Under the pieces are notes generated by a model, which was given only the letters and a program-made list of their open reading frames with translations, was not told the DNA's origin and did no database searches. This document shows positions 51,160 through 60,908 of a stretch of 64,000 nt of DNA, in pieces. A program made the translations under genes and the position numbers. The DNA is taken from positions 41,407 through 105,406 of the forward strand of contig JBBINR010000008.1 of assembly GCA_037443785.1 (NCBI GenBank), in the 5' to 3' direction. The stretch comes from JAQUOA01 sp037443785 (GTDB lineage: Bacteria > Bacteroidota > Ignavibacteria > UBA10030 > UBA8401). The stretch's first letter is position 1. Every line of letters starts with the position of its first letter.

Positions 51160-51891
51160 ATGATTTATCTCAAAAATATTTGGAAATCATTCGGCGAAAA
51201 GCAGGTTCACAAGGGCTTGAATCTTGAAATTCGTCCCAAAGAAACACTTGTAATTCTTGGGCGAAGCGGCGGTGGAAAAAGTGTTTTGTTGAAGATGATT
51301 ATCGGCTTGATTAAACCCGACAGCGGAACCGTAACCGTTGATGAAAAAGAAGTCACGACCATGTCGTTCAAACAACTGCAACGGCTACGGATGAAATTCG
51401 GATTCTTATTTCAAGGTGCGGCATTATTTGATTCAATGACCGTTGGTGAAAATATTGAACTGGCGTTACGTCGTCACAGTGACTTTAAAGACGGTGATAT
51501 TCAAGAGCGCGTTGAATATGCATTGAGTCTGGTAAAATTAGAGAACATTGAACAGGTTATGCCTTCAAGTCTCAGCGGTGGTATGAAAAAGCGTGTTGGT
51601 TTGGCGCGAGCGATTGCATTAACACCGAAATATATGCTGTACGATGAGCCGACAACAGGCCTTGATGTCGAAACGGCCGACGGAATCAACTTACTCATCA
51701 ACGAATTAAAGACTATGCTTGGTGTAACATCCATTGTTGTTACGCATGATATCCACAGCGCATTTGTTGTCGGCGACCGGTTCGCAATTTTTGAAGACGG
51801 GCAATTTATCTTGATTGGAACAAAAGATGATATTCGCAACAGCACCAATCCCGAAGTAAGAAAGTATATTGAAAGCGACATTCAAACATAG
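51160..51891 (+). CDS. mlaF: MlaF-type ABC transporter ATP-binding protein
   Basis: The 243-residue ATPase has Walker A 'ILGRSGGGKSVLLKMI', Q-loop 'FLFQGAALFDSMTV', signature 'LSGGMKKRVGLARAIA' and Walker B 'YMLYDEPTTGLD'. It powers lipid movement with MlaE. The GRSGGGKSV wording and 'SGGMKKRVGLARA' are distinctive of the Mla/Ttg2A branch of ABC ATPases. The ATG follows the mlaE stop without a gap. mlaD begins 7 bp after its stop. Confidence 0.93.
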   Translation: MIYLKNIWKSFGEKQVHKGLNLEIRPKETLVILGRSGGGKSVLLKMIIGLIKPDSGTVTVDEKEVTTMSFKQLQRLRMKFGFLFQGAALFDSMTVGENIELALRRHSDFKDGDIQERVEYALSLVKLENIEQVMPSSLSGGMKKRVGLARAIALTPKYMLYDEPTTGLDVETADGINLLINELKTMLGVTSIVVTHDIHSAFVVGDRFAIFEDGQFILIGTKDDIRNSTNPEVRKYIESDIQT

Positions 51892-51898
51892 GTGAGCC

Positions 51899-52810
51899 AT
51901 GAATTTTTCAAATGAAACCAAAATCGGCATTGCCGTATTTATTGCCGGAATAATTTTTGTCGGCGGGATTATTTTTCTTAAAGGAATTGATTTTCGTTCG
52001 CGTGAATATAAATTGACGATCTATTATAGCAACGTTAACGGCTTAACCGAGGGGAGTCCGATCACGATTGCCGGATTGAAGATCGGAAAAGTAGAAGATA
52101 TGCGTCTTGCTGGAAATATTATTGCCGTTGGTGTTGCAATTGATCACGATGTTTTTATCTCAAAAGATTCAAAGGCTTTTATAAAAAGCTCGTCAATTAT
52201 GGGTGGGAAGCAAATTTCTATCATACCGGGCACGTCAAGCGACGTACTTCAAAACGGCGATACAATTACCGGCGCCTATGAAGCCGATCTCACCGAATTG
52301 ACATCAACACTTTCGCCGATTTCATCGAACGTTCTCGGGATTTTGGAGCGGGTCAACTCAACATTTGATGAAAAAACACGGAGACATATTCAAGAAATCC
52401 TTATGAACCTCAACTACTCCGCAACCGAACTGCAGGGAGTGATCAATAAACAGGGAAAAAATATTAATTATGCAGTAGGAAATTTTTCAGAATTTTCTGA
52501 AGAGTTGACACGATTTGCGAAAAATCTTGACACGATTGCAATGACCCAGCGTGGAAATATAGACGATGGAGTGAAAAGTATAAAAGTAACAGCAAAAACA
52601 ATGGAAGAAGCGGCACAACGTTTTAAAGAAGCAAGCTCATCAATAGATAACGTGTTTCGCAGAGTAGATCAAGGCGAAGGAACCCTGGGTAAACTTACTA
52701 AAGATGAACGATTATATTATCATCTTGACAGTCTTGTGGTGAATTTGAATGATCTTGTCAAAGACATAAAATCCAATCCCGGACGATATGTAAGCATCAG
52801 TGTCTTTTAA
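51899..52810 (+). CDS. mlaD: MCE/MlaD-domain protein
   Basis: The 303-residue protein has an N-terminal membrane helix (about 10-28). The MCE domain follows (about 35-115), with 'YYSNVNGLTEGSPITIAGLK' and 'VEDMRL'. A long helical region (about 140-290) extends beyond it. MCE proteins form hexameric channels that carry lipids across the periplasm. The extension is longer than E. coli MlaD (183 residues), as in Bacteroidota and chloroplast relatives. MlaB and MlaC partners are not in the window. The gene ends 13 bp before the convergent HDOD gene. Confidence 0.9.
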   Translation: MNFSNETKIGIAVFIAGIIFVGGIIFLKGIDFRSREYKLTIYYSNVNGLTEGSPITIAGLKIGKVEDMRLAGNIIAVGVAIDHDVFISKDSKAFIKSSSIMGGKQISIIPGTSSDVLQNGDTITGAYEADLTELTSTLSPISSNVLGILERVNSTFDEKTRRHIQEILMNLNYSATELQGVINKQGKNINYAVGNFSEFSEELTRFAKNLDTIAMTQRGNIDDGVKSIKVTAKTMEEAAQRFKEASSSIDNVFRRVDQGEGTLGKLTKDERLYYHLDSLVVNLNDLVKDIKSNPGRYVSISVF

Positions 52811-52823
52811 GAGAAAAAGAAGT

Positions 52824-53693
52824 TCATAACATCATATGTATGAATTCTTTATGTGACTCGAAATCATTTTTGAGCTGTTGTTCAAGCAATACCGAATCTA
52901 AATCGACCAGCCGCGGAAATTCGTGTTGAAGGATTTTCCACGCATCTGTGTCACCCATATTAACCCTTACCGTTCGTTCGATAATTCCCAACCCCCATTG
53001 TTCACTTAAAAGATCTGCAGTGCGCACAATTGCAACAAGTTTTGGATCAAGAACAGCGTCCCCGGGAGCGTGATGATACCGCATTACTTCAACAAAGACA
53101 GGCGGAAGATTCCACGCCTCACCAAGCTGACCGCCAATTTCTGCGTGTGTGATAGCAAGCGATTGTATTTCCGCCTCAACATCACTTAAACCAAGCTCCA
53201 AAATCATTTTTTGTGTAACGATAAGAGAGTGTGAAAAATGCTGTACAAGCACTATTTTCCCCATGTCGTGAAGCAATCCAGATGTAAATTCCTGTCCATC
53301 ACTTTTGTACAACAATAATTTTGATAAATCGCGTGCAATTGTTGCCGTTGTAACGCTATGTTTCCAGAGTAACTCTAAAAATGCACGCTGATCTTTATTC
53401 AAACGGAAGATTCGTTGTTTCAATTGGTAAATCAATATCAACCGATTGACCTCATCAACCCCAAGCATCATGATTGCCGAAGAAATTGACGTTACCTCCC
53501 CCCGCAGTCCATAGTAGGCAGAATTTGCAACGCGGAGAATAAGCGTTGTTAATGCAATATCTGTTTCTATGATTTGAATGATTTTTTTTATAGCAACGTC
53601 CTTATTAAGAAGTTCAGCCATAACGCTGGCAACAACCGTTGGAAAAGGAACGATATCATTGATATCTTCAATTTCGTTGCGTATATCTCTCAT
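52824..53693 (-). CDS. HDOD-domain protein
   Basis: The 289-residue protein consists of one HDOD domain (about 10-215). It includes 'LPFP'-like 'IVPFPTVVASVMAELLN', 'DIALTTLILRVANSAYYGL' and 'ISSAIMMLGVDEVNRLIL'. It keeps an HD pair in 'SGLLHDMGKIVLVQHF'. A helical C-terminal part follows. HDOD proteins take part in signalling and cell-cycle or stress control, and most have lost phosphodiesterase activity. No partner domain is fused. Its own target is unknown. Confidence 0.88.
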   Translation of the reverse strand: MRDIRNEIEDINDIVPFPTVVASVMAELLNKDVAIKKIIQIIETDIALTTLILRVANSAYYGLRGEVTSISSAIMMLGVDEVNRLILIYQLKQRIFRLNKDQRAFLELLWKHSVTTATIARDLSKLLLYKSDGQEFTSGLLHDMGKIVLVQHFSHSLIVTQKMILELGLSDVEAEIQSLAITHAEIGGQLGEAWNLPPVFVEVMRYHHAPGDAVLDPKLVAIVRTADLLSEQWGLGIIERTVRVNMGDTDAWKILQHEFPRLVDLDSVLLEQQLKNDFESHKEFIHMML

Positions 53694-53902
53694 AATGTAT
53701 TCTGAGTCCGGAATTGTGTATAATTATTTACAAAATAGAAATATTCGTCGAATTATTCCAAGTGAATAAATTTGGTCAGACTCAAACCGAATAGGTAATC
53801 AGGCCATTGTGATTACGGTAACGCACCTGTTTAAAAACTTATCGTTCGGGAGAAAATAATAGACGATTCGTGTTATAGTGTAAGACAAAAAAAGGGAGAT
53901 CA

Positions 53903-54367
53903 ATGAAACCAACAACAAAAGCTGTTATATTTCTTACATTATTTGCTGTCGCCGCAGGCATCGTTTTTACTCAAGGAAAGGGGAACAAGTCAATGGAACA
54001 AGATTCAACTCTTCGAAAAAAAGTGCTTTGGGAAAAAGCAACCGAACTTCCGTTTACGGGTGTGTTTGATAATTTTTTTGAAGAAGGTACTTACTCTTGC
54101 GCCGGTTGCGGTGCAGAGCTTTTCACATCGAAAACAAAATTCAATTCCGGCTGTGGATGGCCTGCTTTTTCGGCCGCCGTTAGCAATGGTGCCGTTGAAG
54201 AAGAAGTTGACCGCTCTCACGGAATGGTTCGGCGGGAAGTTCATTGTAAAAAATGCAGTGCTCATCTCGGCCATGTTTTTGAAGATGGTCCGGCTCCGAC
54301 GGGATTGCGATACTGCATTAATTCAGTTTCATTAGATTTCAAACCCAAAAAAACGGAAACAAAATAG
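53903..54367 (+). CDS. msrB: peptide-methionine (R)-S-oxide reductase, exported form
   Basis: The 154-residue protein has an N-terminal signal or anchor segment (about 5-23) before the MsrB fold. Zinc is held by 'CAGCG' and 'CKKCSAHLGH'; the catalytic cysteine is in 'LRYCINSVSL'. It reduces methionine R-sulphoxide in damaged proteins, here probably in the periplasm. GGGAG lies 5 nt upstream. The DoxX gene starts 1 bp after the stop, linking it to membrane redox functions. Confidence 0.93.
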   Translation: MKPTTKAVIFLTLFAVAAGIVFTQGKGNKSMEQDSTLRKKVLWEKATELPFTGVFDNFFEEGTYSCAGCGAELFTSKTKFNSGCGWPAFSAAVSNGAVEEEVDRSHGMVRREVHCKKCSAHLGHVFEDGPAPTGLRYCINSVSLDFKPKKTETK

Positions 54368-54368
54368 C

Positions 54369-54761
54369 ATGGCATCATTTCTTACAATCAGATCGGAATC
54401 AGCCCTGGTGCCGATACGTGTCCTTATAGGGGGAATCATCGTCTCGCACGGTGTCACTCATTTTTCCAACGGCATTGCTTCATTTGGAGAATTTTTTTTA
54501 TCAAAAGGCATTTCACACGGAGTGATGGTGGCATGGATTGTTAGCATAATAGAAATTGTTGGAGGGATTTCATTTGTCTTTGGAAAATTCGCAAAGCCGC
54601 TCGGTTTATATTTCTTTTTTGAATTGTTACTTGGAAGTTACTGGATTCATTGGCAGTCCGGAAAATTTATTGTTGAAGCGGGAAAAAACGGAATTGAATA
54701 CAGCATACTATTAATTGTTTCATTTCTTGTTGTTGCGCTCAGCAAATCCTCATGGAAATAA
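54369..54761 (+). CDS. DoxX-family membrane protein
   Basis: The 130-residue protein has four membrane helices. Family residues are visible in 'LVPIRVLIGGIIVSHGVTHF' and 'AWIVSIIEIVGGISFVFGKF'. DoxX proteins are small membrane proteins linked to quinone or thiol redox reactions in some species, but their general function is unknown. It starts 1 bp after msrB and ends 1 bp before the next gene, forming a compact three-gene unit. Confidence 0.85.
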   Translation: MASFLTIRSESALVPIRVLIGGIIVSHGVTHFSNGIASFGEFFLSKGISHGVMVAWIVSIIEIVGGISFVFGKFAKPLGLYFFFELLLGSYWIHWQSGKFIVEAGKNGIEYSILLIVSFLVVALSKSSWK

Positions 54762-54762
54762 A

Positions 54763-55071
54763 ATGGGTGACGCAACCTTCATCGGTGGGTGGGCTATCGT
54801 TATTGCTTTGACGGCGTTATCATTTTATCTTCCGATTAAATTTTGGAGGCGATGGGAGGGAACGTGGAAAATTGTCGCGCTGCTTCCCATCGCCATTCCA
54901 TTGTCAGGCATGGCGGCTATTGTTTGGGGAAAAATAATTGACCCTATTTCCCACAGATTTTTTCTTTTCGAAATGATGATCGCCGCATTTTGCTCACTCT
55001 TTGCCGCTGGCATTATCGCTGCAATTCAGAAAATTTCGCAGAACGGAACACAAATCTTCAATAAAAAATAA
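54763..55071 (+). CDS. small integral membrane protein, unrecognised
   Basis: The start is ATG 54763, 1 bp after the DoxX stop; an earlier ATG (54715) overlaps DoxX. The 102-residue protein has three hydrophobic segments (about 6-24, 37-56, 70-90). It has a short basic loop 'KFWRRWEGTWK'. No family was recognised. Position suggests a role with the exported MsrB and DoxX proteins. It ends 39 bp before the convergent kinase gene. Confidence 0.65.
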   Translation: MGDATFIGGWAIVIALTALSFYLPIKFWRRWEGTWKIVALLPIAIPLSGMAAIVWGKIIDPISHRFFLFEMMIAAFCSLFAAGIIAAIQKISQNGTQIFNKK

Positions 55072-55110
55072 AACCCCGTCGAATTATTTTCATTATTTTT
55101 CCAACGCGGG

Positions 55111-58100
55111 CTACGAAAATTTTGCCGGAAGAGAAATATAAAACGTTGCGCCTTCATTTTCGACACCTTCTGCCCATATAGTACCGCCGTGACGTTGGAC
55201 GATGCGTTTCACGATCGAAAGCCCAATACCGACACCATGAAAATGTTTAGCGGGATGAAGTCTCTGAAAAATTCCAAACAACTTGTTTACATTATCTTGA
55301 TTAAAACCAGCGCCGTTATCTCGAATGAAATAAACCACATGCTCACCTTCAGCACGTCCCGAAACGGTGATCTCCGGCCTTTCGCGGTATTGAGTATATT
55401 TTATTGCATTCGATATCAAATTCGTCCACGTTTGCCGAAATAAAATTGGATCTACCGCCGCGTCCGGAATATCGTGAATCACAAAGGAAATTCTTTTTCG
55501 CTCCTCGGGAGTCGAAACTTCTTTATAAATTGCTTCGATAAACGATTTTGCGTGGATTCGTGAAAATTTTAACTCGCTTCGTCCTATCCGCGAAAGCGTT
55601 AACAAACCGTCAATAAGCATATCCATTTTTTCGATGCTTGTTCGAATAGTCGTTAACAGTCGTTTTCCCTCATCATCAAACAGAGTAGAATATTGTTGTG
55701 CGAGCATGGATGAAAACCCATCGATTGCCCGAAGCGGCGCCCGAAGATCGTGTGACACGGAGTAACTGAATGCTTCCAGTTCTTTATTTGCCGCGGTAAG
55801 TTCAGCAGTCCGCTGTTCAACACGGTGTTCCAATTCCATATTGAGTTTATGAATATGTTCTTCTGCGGCGCGGAGTTCTGAGATGTCCTTAAATGCAGTG
55901 ATGAATCCCGAAATTTTTCCATCATCACTTTGAATGAGCGAAGCAGATGTGAGAACGTTAATTTTTTCTTTCCTGCGCGTTGTTTGAACAAACTCTCCTC
56001 TCCAATACCCCCTTGAAAAAAAATCTTTTACCGCCTTTTTACGCGACTTCCCGGCAAAATTGGTTCTGATGAATTTATAAAATGGTTTTCCCTTTACCTC
56101 ATCCGCCTTCCAGCCGTACAATTCTTCGGCAGCCTTATTCCAGTATGTGACAACAAGCCTTTCATTCATTGCCACGACCGCATCATTAACGCTGCTCAGC
56201 AATTTTGATCGATACCGCAGTTCTTCTTCTGCGGTTTTCTGTTTTGTCGTGTTGCGGATAATCGAAAGCACTTTGTCGGCTCCATAGGACATCAATCTGG
56301 CTTCGTAAAAATTAAATTGACCGCCCGACTGTAAACCATATTCATGGACTTGAATTTCCTTTGTTTCAAGAGTTTGTTTGAATTTTGGAAGAAGTCCTTC
56401 TACAATTTCAGCAGGAAGGACATCACGGATGTTCTTTCCGAGAAATATTTCAGGCGAAACGTACAGTGCTTCAGTAGACGGTGCATGATAATCCAAATAC
56501 ACACCATTCTTGTCAAAAAGGAAAATTAGATCGGGCATTGTTTCAACAAGGGCGCGATTTCGCTCTTCGCTTTGTCGTAACGCAGCCTGAATATTTTTAA
56601 AATTGGAAATGTCAGACATAATTGACAACAAACACGGCTCGTTGTTAACAACTACAGTTGATACGGAATACAATGCCGGGAATACCTCACCATTTTTTCT
56701 TCGGAAATTGATCTCTAAATTTGTCACGTAACCGATCGTGTTTAAGGTGTTGATGACGGCCGTTCGCTCTTCGGATGATGCCCAGATATTTAATTCACGA
56801 GAATTGCGGCCAAGAACCTCTTCGCGTGTATATCCTAAGGTTTGTAGAAAGCTATTATTAACCTCAAGATATATCCCGTCTTTTAAAGTTGTTAACGCGT
56901 GAACAATAGGAGAGTGGTTAAACAGCTCCGAAAATTTACTTTCGCTTTGTCGAATCAACTCTATGGATGTATTTCGTTCAGTAATATCACGGACGATAAT
57001 TTGCACCGCGGGTTTGTTCTCAAACATCATTGGAATAGCTTTAACCTCAACATCGATTACCGATCCGTCGAGCGCAATAAATTTTTCTTCTCTACTGGGA
57101 AGGATTTCTTTGTCTTGCAGTGCCTTCATGACGCGGGCCGCTGCTAAATCGCGATACTCCGGATGAACAAACTCTAACACAGGTTTTCCAAGCAATTGGT
57201 TTTTACTCGCCGCTTTCATAAGGTTGACGCTAGCCTGGTTGACATAGACAAGCAAGCCATTGACATGGATTGCAATGGCATCAGGGAAACCCTCAACCAG
57301 TTCACGGTATTTTGTCTCGCTTTCTTTTAATGCCGTTTCCATGTGCTTTCGTTCCGTGACATCGGAGAAAATTCCAAGGACACCGACAATAGAATTTGTT
57401 TCGTTCCGGACAGGAGATTTTAAAATTAACACGGTGCGAGAAACCCCACGATCAATATAATCCTCTTCTATCTCCATCGATTCTCCGGTTTCCATGACTT
57501 TTTTATCTTCGGCGCGATATTTTTCTGCGAGATGTTTCAGGTAAAAGTCATAATCGGTTTTGCCGGCAATGTCATGTTCTGACACGCCAACCTCACGCGC
57601 AAAAATTTCATTTGCAGATATAAACGTTGAGTGAATGTCTTTATAAAAGATTCTCAACGGAATATTTTTGATCAACGTGCGATATTTCATTTCGCTTTCG
57701 GCAACCAATTTCAACGAACGAATTTTCGATAATGATAAATAGCACTGTCGAATGAACGATTCAATAAGTACTTTATTGATATGAGGACTAGATTTTCTTG
57801 TAAGAAAGTGAATATACCCGAATGTTACCGCTTCCTGGGATAGTCCAATGGTATAGACTGCGTCGAGATCTAAAAAACGCTCAACTTGACTTGCGATAAG
57901 CTTTGAAAGAACACCTGCACTTAATTCATAAACTCCGTTTCCATGTCTGTACAATTCCGGTTCACCGTATTTCTTCCGAAATTCATGGGACATATCAAAT
58001 GTTTTTCCAAGCGGATTAAATCCGGCAGTTTTTATTGCCGAAAAGAATTTTGATGACTCGATGCCTTTAATTTCTGAGACGGTAATCCGTGTCCCATCGG

Positions 58101-60090
58101 GTGACGATCTCGTGATAACAATGATTGTTTCAGGGTAAAGTTCCGAAAGCGATCGAGTAACGACATCGAAAACATCGTCTTCTCTTCTGCACTCACTGAG
58201 TTTTAAAGAAGCGTCGGCAAGAAATTTATTTTCAACGATCTTTTGCTGAGCGTCATCTTCGGCCCGTTTTCGCTGAGAAATATCGTTGATCATCACCATC
58301 AGCGCCGTTGTTCCGTAATAATTGATGACGACGGCAGAAGCTTCAACCGTAACGATTGTTCCATCAAATCGCAGCAGTCGCTCTTCAATAATATCGTCTG
58401 GAGCGGTATCGGAATTATTCTTCGAAAAAACATTTTGAATTGCAGCGAGCACCTTTGGTTGATCATCCAGATGAACAAATTCAAGGATGTTACGGCCGAG
58501 AAATTGGTTCTGATTTTGCGCACCCATCAGCGCGATAATGGCCGGATTTGCAAAGATGATTTTGTTGTTTGCGTGAATAACAATTCCGATGGACAATCCC
58601 TCAACAATTTTGCGGTAACGTTCTTCACTTTCTTCAAGAGCGGTTTGAATATTTCTTTGTTCGGTAACATCAACGGCAAAGGCGATTAACCCGGTGACAT
58701 TTCCGTTTTCGTTAAAGACGGGAGTTTTTCCGCTGTGAAGCCATCGTGTTTTGCCGGTGCCAGGAGATGTGTGCGGCTCTAAATATCCGATTTTTGCCGT
58801 TCGAGATGCAATAACGTCTTCATCGTCGCGGCGATGCGCCTGTGCTTCATGGAGTGGATAAAGATCGAGACTAGTTTTTCCTTCAATTTCTTTTGCCGGT
58901 TTTCCTTCCAACGCCGCCGCCGCACTATTGACATGAAGAATTGTATCGTGCGTGTCTTTATACCAAAACATGACCGGTGTTAATTCAAAAACCGCCTGAA
59001 GTATTTCTTCATTTTCGCGAAGAGCCTTTGTTGTATTTCGGAGATCGGTAACATCCCGCTGAATACCCCACGAATGAATTAACATTCCATCGACGACGGT
59101 GCCGACAAGGTTATTGAGAAAATACTTTTCGTTCCCGGTACTGTCTTTTTCGTGCGATTCGATTTCATCAAGATGATAATTGTTTTCAATGAATCCTCGA
59201 AGATAGGTAGAATTTTTCGGGTCAGATTCAACGAGGAGGTCTTTCAATTTCATGCCGACCATTTCATGAGAGCTGGAAAATCCATGCATGGAGGCAAACG
59301 TATCGTTGCACTCCAACAAACTGCCGCCGTTAAAAATTAATTTTACCTGCTCGTCAATCGGAAGATTGACCGGAATAGGTTGCTCATGCGTAAAACACCA
59401 GATACCCGCAACGCTTTGATGCACAAAAGTTTTATATCGCTCTTCGTTCAGGGTAAGCTCACGCTGAAATTTTTTTCGCTCAGAAATATCTCGCGTAATA
59501 AAAAACATTTGAGCGGGCTGTTTGTTTTCGTCCAAAAACACACCGCCGTTCGATTCAATCCAAAAGATTGTACCATCTTTTTTTATCGCTCTGTATTCAT
59601 TACTTCCAGCAGAAAGTCCTTCGAGCAATTGAACAATGAATGATTCCATACGGTCACGATCTTCGGGAACAATAAAGTCGAGAATATTTTTTTTCTCAAT
59701 TTCACGAACTGATTGGTAGCCAAACATTTCAATGCCGCCCTGGGAAACAAAAAGTACGGTGCCGTTAATGTCATGAATACTGATGGAATCAGGCGAAGTT
59801 TCTACTAACCTCTGGAACCGTTGTTCATTTTCTTCGATTAACCTTTTTGCGCGATCCTTCTCAATTGTTGCTTTTGTCAACGATTGGAATTGGCTTCGAA
59901 GCATGGAAAAAAGAAAAAGAGCCGTTACCAAAACAAAAAACCACCCCTTGTAGGTTTGAAGTTGAAGCATGCCTTCATAATCGTGCACGATAAACAAAAG
60001 CAATCGATCGGAAAGAAGAATCCACAAACCACCGAGGGCTACGTACACAATGCTTGTTTTTAAAGCAAGGCGGAACGAATCGTTGCTCAT
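55111..60090 (-). CDS. multi-PAS sensor histidine kinase (1659 residues)
   Basis: Two membrane helices (about 12-31 and 48-70) bracket a very short external loop. About nine PAS/PAC units follow, recognisable by starts such as 'ENEQRFQRLVETSPDSISIH' and 'LRQSEERNRALVETMPDLIF'. A GAF-like region (about 620-800) sits after the fourth. The C-terminal HisKA domain has the phosphorylated His in 'FSYSVSHDLRAPLRAIDGFS'. HATPase_c motifs are 'TNLISNAIKYT', 'IRDNGAGFNQDN' and 'HGVGIGLSIVKRIV'. No receiver domain is fused and no response regulator is adjacent. The external loop is too short for a ligand domain, so signals are probably cytoplasmic or redox. Confidence 0.9.
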   Translation of the reverse strand: MSNDSFRLALKTSIVYVALGGLWILLSDRLLLFIVHDYEGMLQLQTYKGWFFVLVTALFLFSMLRSQFQSLTKATIEKDRAKRLIEENEQRFQRLVETSPDSISIHDINGTVLFVSQGGIEMFGYQSVREIEKKNILDFIVPEDRDRMESFIVQLLEGLSAGSNEYRAIKKDGTIFWIESNGGVFLDENKQPAQMFFITRDISERKKFQRELTLNEERYKTFVHQSVAGIWCFTHEQPIPVNLPIDEQVKLIFNGGSLLECNDTFASMHGFSSSHEMVGMKLKDLLVESDPKNSTYLRGFIENNYHLDEIESHEKDSTGNEKYFLNNLVGTVVDGMLIHSWGIQRDVTDLRNTTKALRENEEILQAVFELTPVMFWYKDTHDTILHVNSAAAALEGKPAKEIEGKTSLDLYPLHEAQAHRRDDEDVIASRTAKIGYLEPHTSPGTGKTRWLHSGKTPVFNENGNVTGLIAFAVDVTEQRNIQTALEESEERYRKIVEGLSIGIVIHANNKIIFANPAIIALMGAQNQNQFLGRNILEFVHLDDQPKVLAAIQNVFSKNNSDTAPDDIIEERLLRFDGTIVTVEASAVVINYYGTTALMVMINDISQRKRAEDDAQQKIVENKFLADASLKLSECRREDDVFDVVTRSLSELYPETIIVITRSSPDGTRITVSEIKGIESSKFFSAIKTAGFNPLGKTFDMSHEFRKKYGEPELYRHGNGVYELSAGVLSKLIASQVERFLDLDAVYTIGLSQEAVTFGYIHFLTRKSSPHINKVLIESFIRQCYLSLSKIRSLKLVAESEMKYRTLIKNIPLRIFYKDIHSTFISANEIFAREVGVSEHDIAGKTDYDFYLKHLAEKYRAEDKKVMETGESMEIEEDYIDRGVSRTVLILKSPVRNETNSIVGVLGIFSDVTERKHMETALKESETKYRELVEGFPDAIAIHVNGLLVYVNQASVNLMKAASKNQLLGKPVLEFVHPEYRDLAAARVMKALQDKEILPSREEKFIALDGSVIDVEVKAIPMMFENKPAVQIIVRDITERNTSIELIRQSESKFSELFNHSPIVHALTTLKDGIYLEVNNSFLQTLGYTREEVLGRNSRELNIWASSEERTAVINTLNTIGYVTNLEINFRRKNGEVFPALYSVSTVVVNNEPCLLSIMSDISNFKNIQAALRQSEERNRALVETMPDLIFLFDKNGVYLDYHAPSTEALYVSPEIFLGKNIRDVLPAEIVEGLLPKFKQTLETKEIQVHEYGLQSGGQFNFYEARLMSYGADKVLSIIRNTTKQKTAEEELRYRSKLLSSVNDAVVAMNERLVVTYWNKAAEELYGWKADEVKGKPFYKFIRTNFAGKSRKKAVKDFFSRGYWRGEFVQTTRRKEKINVLTSASLIQSDDGKISGFITAFKDISELRAAEEHIHKLNMELEHRVEQRTAELTAANKELEAFSYSVSHDLRAPLRAIDGFSSMLAQQYSTLFDDEGKRLLTTIRTSIEKMDMLIDGLLTLSRIGRSELKFSRIHAKSFIEAIYKEVSTPEERKRISFVIHDIPDAAVDPILFRQTWTNLISNAIKYTQYRERPEITVSGRAEGEHVVYFIRDNGAGFNQDNVNKLFGIFQRLHPAKHFHGVGIGLSIVKRIVQRHGGTIWAEGVENEGATFYISLPAKFS

Positions 60091-60334
60091 AATTACCCCA
60101 GAATCAAAGAGATATTAAACGCCGATTTTCTATTTCAATAAATAATGTAGGATTACAGCGTAACTTTTTCAACGGATCATTGAACGCATACAGATGGGTG
60201 TTGATCGTCGGCAGCAACGATTTTAGAGGAGCTGCTCAATAGCGTTTCGCCGCACGCAGACCCATAATTCTGAACACATTCCGATAATAGAAATGAAGAT
60301 AGAGGAAACGCTAAATATGTTTTTCTGTGTACTT

Positions 60335-60817
60335 CTAATGATGGTGGCCGCCCGCCCCGTGAACGTGACCATGAGCTAGTTCATCTACGGTTGCATCACG
60401 GACATCGATAATTGACACATCAAAATGCAATGTCATACCTGCAAGCGGATGGTTTCCATCAACCGTTACTGTATCGTTCACAATCTTTGTGATCGTAACA
60501 AGTTGATCTCCATGAGGACCGGAAGCCGTGAATTGCATGCCGGGCTGCAAATCTTGAACACCGCTGAACTGAGAACGCGGTACGTTAATCACTTGATCTT
60601 CATCAAATTCACCATAGGCATCCACCGGAGGAATAGACACCTTGATTGATTCTCCGGGAGTTTTCATTTCCAGCGATGATTCCAATCCAGGAATAATGTT
60701 TCCTAAGCCCTGGATATACGAAAGCGGCTGGCGTCCTTCGGATGAATCTAGAATATTTCCATCGTCATCTCGTAATGTGTAATTAATGCTGACAACTTTA
60801 TTTTTTTGGATTTGCAT
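60335..60817 (-). CDS. slyD: SlyD-type FKBP peptidyl-prolyl isomerase
   Basis: The 160-residue protein has the split FKBP domain of SlyD: 'INYTLRDDDGNILDSSEGRQ' and 'LSYIQGLGNIIPGLESSLEM'. An insert-in-flap region (about 70-120) and 'GNHPLAGMTLHFDVSIIDVR' follow. The His-rich tail 'HGHVHGAGGHHH' can bind nickel or other metals. It speeds proline isomerisation and chaperones folding. The gene stands alone between the two kinase genes. Confidence 0.93.
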   Translation of the reverse strand: MQIQKNKVVSINYTLRDDDGNILDSSEGRQPLSYIQGLGNIIPGLESSLEMKTPGESIKVSIPPVDAYGEFDEDQVINVPRSQFSGVQDLQPGMQFTASGPHGDQLVTITKIVNDTVTVDGNHPLAGMTLHFDVSIIDVRDATVDELAHGHVHGAGGHHH

Positions 60818-60908
60818 GGCATCTTCGACTAAAAAGTGGAAAAATTATTTTTCAATGTAGAGGTTTCCAACTGGAATACCAAGAAAAAAATATCCCGCGA
60901 ACGGATTT

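Noticed and set aside
60240..60313. Inverted repeat TAGCGTTTC / GAAACGCTA between the kinase and slyD
   Set aside because: The 9-bp arms are 56 nt apart with no other support. This is expected by chance at some rate, and the 244-bp spacer shows nothing else.
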